A stretch of 6,311 bases of DNA from RPQJ01 sp041910015 (lineage in GTDB: Bacteria; Pseudomonadota; Gammaproteobacteria; Steroidobacterales; Steroidobacteraceae). Shown here one piece after another: positions 1-4,780 of this stretch. Each line of letters opens with the position of its first letter. Within the stretch, counting starts at the first letter, position 1. The DNA is taken from assembly GCA_041910015.1 (NCBI GenBank), contig JAYRRR010000156.1, positions 1-6,311 of the forward strand, given 5' to 3'. A program made the translations under genes and the position numbers. The notes below the pieces were generated by a model. That model saw nothing but the letters and a program-made list of their open reading frames with translations, was not told the DNA's origin and ran no database searches.

Positions 1-111
1 AAGCTCGATGTGGACCTGCTGCAGGCTGCCAGGGAGAAGATTGCAGCGAACGCCTTGAAGTATCCCTCCGACAAGGCGAGGGGATCGGCGCGCAAGTACA
101 CGGAGTTGTAA
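1..111 (+). CDS. MazG-like nucleotide pyrophosphohydrolase, C-terminal end (5' partial)
   Basis: Frame 1 is open from the window edge to a TAA at 109-111 and encodes 36 residues. The tail has the pattern DLLQAAREKIAANALKYP followed by KARG and KYTEL. This strongly resembles the conserved C-terminus of small MazG-like (dCTP-pyrophosphatase type) proteins, in which a KYP..KARG..KY motif closes the last helix. Enzymes of that family hydrolyse (d)NTPs to monophosphate and pyrophosphate in the cytoplasm, using acidic residues that bind Mg2+; these lie upstream and cannot be seen here. The stop is only 13 nt before the start of the helicase gene, so the two are almost certainly one operon. The identification rests on a short segment: the family call is fairly safe, but substrate and activity are unknown. 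Confidence 0.75.
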   Translation, partial: KLDVDLLQAAREKIAANALKYPSDKARGSARKYTEL

Positions 112-112
112 C

Positions 113-117
113 AGGGG
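113..117 (+). promoter_or_regulatory. Ribosome binding site for the DUF2075 gene (TTG start)
   Basis: AGGGG lies 7 nt upstream of the TTG at 125-127, directly after the stop of the upstream gene. It supports TTG as the true start. No ATG or GTG gives the family-typical N-terminus MIVYQSTKSGFL. Confidence 0.5.
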
Positions 118-124
118 CCCGCCG

Positions 125-2062
125 TTGATCGTCTATCAGTCAACCAAGTCCGGATTTCTCGATGCGGTGTTCAAGCGCGACATCGAAGTCGTGATCATGG
201 ACGCATTCAAGGCACGCGTCGGCCACCGCGTGTCGAAGCAGGAGGTGCGGTCCTGGAAGGAATCCCTGCTGGCGATGGCCAAGGTACTTCATGACGACGT
301 GATCCCGGCGAGCTGCGGTGTCGCGGTCGAGTACGGCATTCCGCAAACCTCCAAGCGTATCGACATGCTGCTTTCAGGACGTGATGCCGACGGCAACGAT
401 AATCTGCTGATTGTCGAACTCAAACAGTGGGAATCGGCCAGGCGAACGACCATGGATGCTGTCGTGCGAACGCGCTATGCGCAGGGGGAGAAGGATACCA
501 ACCATCCTTCCTACCAGAGCTGGTCGTATGCCGAGTTGCTGCGCAGTTTCAACGAGACGGTGGACCAGGATGGCGTTCCTCTCTGGCCCTGCGCCTACCT
601 TCACAACTGCGCGAATGGCGGCGATCTGCTCGACCCGTTTTATGCTCGTTACATCGAGCTTGCGCCGGTATACCTGGCGGGAGATGACGAACGCACGAAG
701 CTGCGCAGTTTCATCGCTCGCCACGTTCGACACGGCGACCGTGGCGAGCTGATCTATCGCATCGAGAACGGGCGGATCCGCCCGTCCCGCCGGCTGATCG
801 ATGCCCTGCAGGGGATGATGGCCGGAAAGCGCGAGTTCGTACTGATCGACGAGCAGAAGCTGGTCTACGAGACGGCGCTGGATCGGGCACAGGCCGCACA
901 AACCGGCCCCAAGCAAGTCGTGATCGTCGATGGCGGGCCTGGGACTGGGAAATCTGTGGTGGCCGTGAACCTTCTCGCCGCACTGAACAGCCAGGCACGC
1001 ACCGTGCGATACGTGTCGAAGAACCGCGCCCCCAGACAAGTGATCGAGCACACTCTTGCCGGGAGTTTGCGTCGGAGCGTCATCACGAATCTGTTCGGCG
1101 GATCAGGCTCCTTCGTGGGCGCACGCGCCAATGAGTTTGATGTACTGGTCGTGGATGAAGCCCATCGCCTCAACGCCAAGTCGGGCCTGTACGGCAATCA
1201 AGGCGATCATCAGGTGTCCGAGATCATCAACGCAGCGCGTTGCGCGATCTTCTTCATCGACGAAGATCAACGCGTGACGTGGAAGGACGTCGGCCGGGGC
1301 GACGACATCGCAGCGCGGGCGCGCAGACCCGGCGTCGGCGCCCAGGTCACGCATCTGCGTCTGGAATCGCAGTTCCGCTGCAGCGGCTCGGATGGCTATC
1401 TTGCCTGGCTCGATGACGCCCTTGGGATCCGCAGCACCGCGAATCCCCTGCTGGACCCGAGTGAGTATGACTTCCGGGTACTTGAAACACCCAATGAGGT
1501 CCGGGCGCTCATCGAAGCCAGGAACCTGCAGAACAACAGGGCACGCATGGTTGCCGGTTACTGCTGGGACTGGAGGAGCAGGAAGAATCCCGGTGCGTTG
1601 GACGTGGTGATTCCGCAGCACGGCTTTGGAATGCAGTGGAATCTTGCTTCCGACGAGGGACTGTGGATCACCGCGCCAGAGTCGGTCAAGCAGATCGGTT
1701 GCATCCACACCTGCCAGGGCCTCGAGGTGGATTACATCGGCGTGATCATCGGGCCGGATCTGGTCGTGCGTGATGGCGTGGCTCACACTCACCCCGAGAG
1801 GCGTTCGAGGCAGGATCAATCGATCAAAGGGTACAAGAAGGCCATGGCGAGTGACCCTGCCGGCGCACGCGCCAAGGTGGACGCCATCATCCGTAACACA
1901 TACCGAACACTGATGACCCGCGGAATGAAGGGCTGCTACGTCTACTGTACCGATCCGGAGACGGCTGCCTATTTTCGCGCACGCATCGTACGTTCACATG
2001 AGCGCCCTTCGGACAGCGCCGGGTTGCAGATGGTCGCTGACAAAGCAAGCGATTCGCCTTAG
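125..2062 (+). CDS. DUF2075 (Schlafen group 3 type) nuclease-helicase
   Basis: Complete 645-residue protein, the usual size for DUF2075 proteins. The TTG start is chosen because MIVYQSTKSGFLDAVF matches the typical family N-terminus. Residues about 60-105 carry a PD-(D/E)XK-like signature: D80 in SKRIDMLL, then E98 and K100 in LLIVELKQW. Superfamily 1 helicase motifs follow: Walker A GGPGTGKS (270-277), Walker B VLVVDEAHR (340-348), FFIDEDQR (376-383), SQFRCSG (415-421), HTCQGLEVDY (528-537) and a motif VI-like RTLMTRGMKG (594-603). All key residues are present, so the protein is probably an active ATPase, perhaps coupled to nucleic-acid cleavage. The last ~25 residues look poorly conserved. 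It lies 13 nt after a MazG-like gene and is probably translated from the same mRNA. GC is lower than in the neighbouring core genes. A role in phage defence or nucleic-acid stress is inferred from architecture and partner; the substrate is unknown. Confidence 0.93.
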   Translation: MIVYQSTKSGFLDAVFKRDIEVVIMDAFKARVGHRVSKQEVRSWKESLLAMAKVLHDDVIPASCGVAVEYGIPQTSKRIDMLLSGRDADGNDNLLIVELKQWESARRTTMDAVVRTRYAQGEKDTNHPSYQSWSYAELLRSFNETVDQDGVPLWPCAYLHNCANGGDLLDPFYARYIELAPVYLAGDDERTKLRSFIARHVRHGDRGELIYRIENGRIRPSRRLIDALQGMMAGKREFVLIDEQKLVYETALDRAQAAQTGPKQVVIVDGGPGTGKSVVAVNLLAALNSQARTVRYVSKNRAPRQVIEHTLAGSLRRSVITNLFGGSGSFVGARANEFDVLVVDEAHRLNAKSGLYGNQGDHQVSEIINAARCAIFFIDEDQRVTWKDVGRGDDIAARARRPGVGAQVTHLRLESQFRCSGSDGYLAWLDDALGIRSTANPLLDPSEYDFRVLETPNEVRALIEARNLQNNRARMVAGYCWDWRSRKNPGALDVVIPQHGFGMQWNLASDEGLWITAPESVKQIGCIHTCQGLEVDYIGVIIGPDLVVRDGVAHTHPERRSRQDQSIKGYKKAMASDPAGARAKVDAIIRNTYRTLMTRGMKGCYVYCTDPETAAYFRARIVRSHERPSDSAGLQMVADKASDSP

Positions 2063-2069
2063 CCAATGC

Positions 2070-2093
2070 GTTGCTGGTGGGCCAATCAGCAGC
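2070..2093 (+). terminator. Possible stem-loop after the DUF2075 gene
   Basis: GTTGCTGGT (2070-2078) can pair with ATCAGCAGC (2085-2093) over 9 bp, two of them G-U wobbles, with a 6-nt loop. It starts 8 nt after the helicase stop codon. No U-tract follows, so intrinsic termination is doubtful; it could instead protect the mRNA 3' end. Confidence 0.25.
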
Positions 2094-2119
2094 ACGCGCG
2101 TGTTTCGGTGCCCGCCGGT

Positions 2120-2161
2120 TTGCCAACACGGGCATGGTTGGTCAATGTCCTGCCCGCGTGT
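2120..2161. other. Overlapping alternative stem-loops in the convergent intergenic region
   Basis: TTGCCAAC (2120-2127) pairs with GTTGGTCAA (2137-2145) with one bulged T and a 9-nt loop. The overlapping segment ACACGGGCA (2126-2134) pairs with TGCCCGCGTGT (2151-2161) with a 2-nt bulge. The two structures are mutually exclusive. They lie between the convergent helicase and mnmE stops and may act as a bidirectional, U-tract-less transcription barrier, or may be chance pairing. I see no gene in 2063-2214. Confidence 0.2.
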
Positions 2162-2214
2162 CCGGTTGATTCGTCCCTTGGGTCGGATGCGGGCGGTTGT
2201 CGGCGCTAGCCGGG

Positions 2215-2232
2215 CTACTTTCCGATGCAAAA
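2215..2232 (-). other. mnmE 3' end: possible integration (att) site of a genomic island
   Basis: The last 18 bases of mnmE (TTTTGCATCGGAAAGTAG on the minus strand) encode FCIGK and the stop. In other proteobacteria, SGI1-family islands integrate by site-specific recombination at exactly these terminal codons of trmE/mnmE. Here accessory genes of lower GC lie immediately outside this end. No integrase and no second copy of the sequence is seen in the window, so this is a context-based suggestion only. Confidence 0.3.
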
Positions 2233-3573
2233 ACTCCCGAAGATCCGCCCGAGCAGCTCCTCGCTCGTCACTTCGCCGGTGATCTCCCCGAGCTGCTTCT
2301 GCGCATCCGTGAGCTCCTGCGCCACCAGCTCGCCGGCATGCCGCTCCGTGAGCAGCCGCTGCGCTTCCTCGGCATGCGCGCGCGCGCGACGCAGCGCATC
2401 GAGATGCCGGGCACGCGCGGACAGCGCCCCGCCGCCGGCCGGATGGAAGCCGACGCAGTCCTTGAGGTGGCTGCGCAGCAGATCGAGCCCCGCGCCCGTC
2501 CGGGCGCTCAGGTGGACGCGCGGGATCTCGCCCGGCTCGATGCCGGGCGCGCGGCCGGTCGCGTCGGCCTTGTTCATGACCACGGTGCGCGGCGCCTCGG
2601 TCGGCAGCGCGGCAAGGTCATCGGCGAGCGCGGCCACGGCGGCTGGATCGCCGGCATCGACGACGTAGAGCACGCGGTCGGCCCGCGCGATCTCCCGATG
2701 CGCCCGCCGCACGCCCTCCGCCTCCACCTCGTCCGGCGCTTCGCGCAGGCCCGCGGTGTCGAGCACGTGCAGCGGCAGGCCGTCGATCTCGATGCGCTCG
2801 CGCAGCACGTCGCGTGTGGTGCCGGGCACCGGCGTGACGATGGCGGCGTCGTAGCCCGCGAGCCGGTTCAGCAGGCTCGACTTGCCGGCGTTCGGGCGCC
2901 CGGCGATCACAAGGGTGAGTCCGTCCCGCAGCAGCGCGCCCTGGCGCGCGGTTTCGGCGAGTTCGGCGAAGCGCCCGCGGATGAACTCCAGCCGCGCGGC
3001 GAGCGCGCGGTCGCCGAGGAAGTCGACCTCTTCCTCCGGGAAGTCGATCGCGGCCTCGACCCACATGCGCAGTTCGAGCACGGCTTCGGCGAGCTCGTGC
3101 ACCTGCGACGAGAACTCGCCGGTGAGCGAGCGCAGCGCGGCGCGGGCCGCCTCGGAGGAGCCGCTTTCGATCAGGTCGGCGACGGCCTCAGCCTGCGCGA
3201 GGTCGATCTTGCCGTTCAGGAAGGCACGCTGGGTGAACTCGCCGGGCTCCGCCAGACGCGCGCCGAGCTCGAGCACGCGACGGAGCAGCAGGTCCATGAC
3301 CACGGCGCCACCGTGTCCGTGCAGTTCGAGCACGTCCTCGCCGGTGTAGGAACGGGGCGCGGGAAAGTAGAGCGCGAGGCCGACGTCGAGCGCCGAGCCG
3401 CCGGCGTCGAGGAACGGCCGCAGCGCGGCCGTGCGCGGTGCAGGCACGTCGCCGAGGAGGGTGCTCGCGATCGTCGTGCAGGCGGGACCCGAGGCGCGCA
3501 CGATGCCGATGCCGCCGCGGCCGGGGGCGGTCGCGACGGCAGCGATGGTGTCGCCGCTCGACGGCGTGCTCAT
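2215..3573 (-). CDS. mnmE: tRNA uridine-5-carboxymethylaminomethyl(34) synthesis GTPase MnmE (TrmE)
   Basis: 452 residues, against 454 for the E. coli protein. With MnmG, MnmE modifies U34 in the anticodon wobble position of certain tRNAs (cmnm5U) in the cytoplasm, using a folate-derived one-carbon unit and GTP hydrolysis. The N-terminal folate-binding domain spans about residues 1-118, including TIAAVATAPGRGGIGIVR. Helical segments flank a Ras-like G domain (about 215-375) with G1 GRPNAGKSS (225-233), G2 TTRD (252-255), G3 DTAG (272-275) and G4 NKAD (334-337). N228 corresponds to the K+-coordinating Asn226 of E. coli, and E284 in DEVE to the catalytic Glu282. The C-terminus is the canonical FCIGK with the reactive Cys449. 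The ATG at 3573 is preferred over upstream starts because it gives the standard N-terminus and has a strong GAGGAG 6 nt upstream. It follows the RES toxin gene by 10 nt. Confidence 0.98.
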   Translation of the reverse strand: MSTPSSGDTIAAVATAPGRGGIGIVRASGPACTTIASTLLGDVPAPRTAALRPFLDAGGSALDVGLALYFPAPRSYTGEDVLELHGHGGAVVMDLLLRRVLELGARLAEPGEFTQRAFLNGKIDLAQAEAVADLIESGSSEAARAALRSLTGEFSSQVHELAEAVLELRMWVEAAIDFPEEEVDFLGDRALAARLEFIRGRFAELAETARQGALLRDGLTLVIAGRPNAGKSSLLNRLAGYDAAIVTPVPGTTRDVLRERIEIDGLPLHVLDTAGLREAPDEVEAEGVRRAHREIARADRVLYVVDAGDPAAVAALADDLAALPTEAPRTVVMNKADATGRAPGIEPGEIPRVHLSARTGAGLDLLRSHLKDCVGFHPAGGGALSARARHLDALRRARAHAEEAQRLLTERHAGELVAQELTDAQKQLGEITGEVTSEELLGRIFGSFCIGK

Positions 3574-3579
3574 TCGGTG

Positions 3580-3585
3580 CTCCTC
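3580..3585 (-). promoter_or_regulatory. Ribosome binding site of mnmE, overlapping the toxin stop codon
   Basis: On the minus strand GAGGAG lies 6 nt before the mnmE ATG (3573) and shares bases with the TGA stop of the RES toxin gene (3584-3586). The arrangement fixes the mnmE start and favours translational coupling between toxin and mnmE. Confidence 0.75.
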
Positions 3586-4339
3586 ACGACGGCGGCGCCG
3601 GCAGCACACCGTCGACGAGAAACGTCTCGAGCGGGAACTCGCGCATGCCGCCGCCGTGGCGACTGTAGTACGAAACGCGCTCGGCGCTCGTCTTGCAGAG
3701 CCATTCGTCGCGGCTCGTCGGTTGCGAACCGGCGAATGCGGCCGGCGTGTACAGCGCGAGGTTGAGCCCGCGCGCCGCATCGCGCGCACTCGTGTATTCG
3801 AACGCCTCGATGCCGGCCTCGCGCATCGCGCGGCCCAGCGTCTGCGTGGCGGTGTAGCTGCGCCGGTCGGTCAGGGTCGATTCGAACTGCGCGAAGGGTG
3901 GCTCCTGCAGCCGCAGCCCGCGTGCCGTGCGGATGTCCGCCGTGTACAGCGTGTGGCGCGTATCGAGCGGCGCGGGCGGTGGCACGGCCATGCCGGACCA
4001 GAACACGAAGCGGTAATAGGCGCTTTCGGCCAGCGCCGTGGCGGCGCGGCGCGCGCCGTAGAACAGGCCGGGCTCGAAGCGCGTGCCGAAGCGCGAGCCC
4101 CAGGGCAGCGGCGGGTAGCGGAACGGCGTCGAGAGCAGATAGTGGAGGCGGCTCGCGTCGTGCGTGGCGGGCGGCTTCGACGTCTCGATCAGGTCTTCGA
4201 GCAGCGCCTGCTCGGCGAAGGTCGCGACCAGCGCGTGGGTGGCGACCTGCTCCTGGCTTTCGACCAACCGGTAGACCGTGCCTTCGAGCAGGACCGGCGG
4301 CGTGTGTGCGGCGCCCGCGGCAGTCCAGACGTCGATCAC
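3584..4339 (-). CDS. RES-domain toxin of a RES-Xre toxin-antitoxin system
   Basis: 251 residues, usual for the RES family (COG5654; RES domain). Characterised relatives (Res of Pseudomonas putida, MbcT of Mycobacterium tuberculosis) deplete cellular NAD+ and arrest growth unless bound by a DUF2384 antitoxin. The RES domain begins around TVYRLV (21-26). Its core is FRYPPLPWGSRFG (73-85) followed by GLFYGA (91-96) and AESAYYRF (104-111). By position, R74, R83, Y94, E105 and S184 (in EYTSARDAARGLNLAL) look like the conserved Arg/Tyr/Glu/Ser of the NAD+ pocket, so the toxin looks intact. The GTG start at 4339 overlaps the antitoxin TGA in a GTGA arrangement, the usual order of antitoxin then toxin with coupled translation. 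mnmE follows after 10 nt. The family call is strong; toxicity of this copy is inferred. Confidence 0.9.
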   Translation of the reverse strand: MIDVWTAAGAAHTPPVLLEGTVYRLVESQEQVATHALVATFAEQALLEDLIETSKPPATHDASRLHYLLSTPFRYPPLPWGSRFGTRFEPGLFYGARRAATALAESAYYRFVFWSGMAVPPPAPLDTRHTLYTADIRTARGLRLQEPPFAQFESTLTDRRSYTATQTLGRAMREAGIEAFEYTSARDAARGLNLALYTPAAFAGSQPTSRDEWLCKTSAERVSYYSRHGGGMREFPLETFLVDGVLPAPPS

Positions 4340-4695
4340 ACGCGGCCCCGGATGGCGTCCAGGTATTCGACGACGCGCATGAGCCCAGGCACGGTGCGGA
4401 CGAGCTCGGCCGGCACACCGCCGACGTGGTGGTTGGGCGTCTTCATCCAGTGCTTCATCTGCCGCGGCTCACCACCCACCAGCACATACAGCGCCCGATA
4501 GGCGCGGATGAGCAGGACGGCGAGTTCGCCCGCCTTGGTGCCGGGCTCGATGGCGTCGCGGCTCAGCGCGGTGCGGTCGCGCCCGACGACGACGCCGAGG
4601 TCGGCCTGGGTGAGGCCGAGTTCCTTGCCGGCGCGCACCAAGGCTCGCGTGAGCACCGGACCCGGTTGCGGGCTGGAGACTTGAGCGCGTTCCAT
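4336..4695 (-). CDS. Xre/MbcA/ParS-type antitoxin (DUF2384)
   Basis: 119 residues from the ATG at 4695. A helix-turn-helix-like segment (LGLTQADLGVVVGRDRTALSR, about residues 26-46) indicates DNA binding. The C-terminal part has the DUF2384 toxin-binding pattern: W83, PN (87-88), GG (92-93), P-x-EL (95-98) with TVPG, then a helix ending in AIRGRV. In this family the C-terminal domain neutralises the RES toxin by plugging its active site, and the N-terminal domain represses the operon. The stop overlaps the start of the toxin gene by 4 nt. A GTG two codons upstream (4701) could also serve as start. Neither has a Shine-Dalgarno sequence; the ATG is preferred because it would coincide with the transcription start of the predicted promoter. 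Confidence 0.88.
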   Translation of the reverse strand: MERAQVSSPQPGPVLTRALVRAGKELGLTQADLGVVVGRDRTALSRDAIEPGTKAGELAVLLIRAYRALYVLVGGEPRQMKHWMKTPNHHVGGVPAELVRTVPGLMRVVEYLDAIRGRV

Positions 4696-4701
4696 GCGCA
4701 C

Positions 4702-4729
4702 ATTATGCGTCGCTATGCTGCAATTGCAA
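4702..4729 (-). promoter_or_regulatory. Predicted promoter and palindromic operator of the toxin-antitoxin operon
   Basis: Read on the minus strand, TTGCAA (4724-4729) and CATAAT (4702-4707) form a -35/-10 pair with a 16-bp spacer. Each matches the sigma-70 consensus well. The -35 lies inside a perfect 10-bp palindrome TGCAATTGCA (4719-4728), a candidate operator for autoregulation by the Xre-type antitoxin. The expected transcription start is near 4695, so the antitoxin mRNA may be leaderless. Confidence 0.45.
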
Positions 4730-4733
4730 CCTG

Positions 4734-4780
4734 TGGGGTCAGACCCCAGTCAAGTTTTTCTTAAGTGGGGTCTGACCCCT
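4734..4780. repeat. Inverted pair of GGGGTC-N-GACCCC palindromes (REP/BIME-like), possible yidC terminator
   Basis: TGGGGTCAGACCCCA (4734-4748) and TGGGGTCTGACCCCT (4766-4780) are each palindromic around one central base. They are also inverted copies of each other (14 bp exact, 4735-4748 against 4766-4779), separated by 17 nt containing AAGTTTTTCTT. The whole can fold into a long hairpin or into two small ones. The design resembles REP/BIME elements mobilised by RAYT (Y1_Tnp) transposases; from memory, this GGGGTCAGACCCC motif recurs in many proteobacterial genomes. The right copy touches the yidC stop codon (4779-4781). It may attenuate transcription from yidC into the toxin-antitoxin operon. 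Confidence 0.7.

Noticed and set aside
374..1051. Minus-strand 225-codon frame inside the helicase gene, and a similar one at 1103-1819
   Set aside because: Antisense to a gene with intact motifs throughout; no domain or ribosome binding site supports them.
1998..2282. Small plus-strand frame (94 codons) bridging the helicase 3' end and mnmE 3' end
   Set aside because: It overlaps both genes, lacks a ribosome binding site and shows no family resemblance.
2197..3765. Long plus-strand open frame (522 codons) opposite mnmE
   Set aside because: It is the mirror of mnmE in high-GC DNA. It is full of Arg, Ala and Gly, has no recognisable domain, and mnmE on the other strand is certain.
3574..3789. 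Upstream in-frame extension of mnmE
   Set aside because: The extra 72 residues are Arg/Ser-rich, overlap the toxin gene and are absent from MnmE proteins; the ATG at 3573 has a strong Shine-Dalgarno.
3431..4501. Long plus-strand open frame (356 codons) opposite the toxin and antitoxin
   Set aside because: Arg/Ala-rich low-complexity translation typical of antisense frames; it overlaps three well-supported minus-strand genes.
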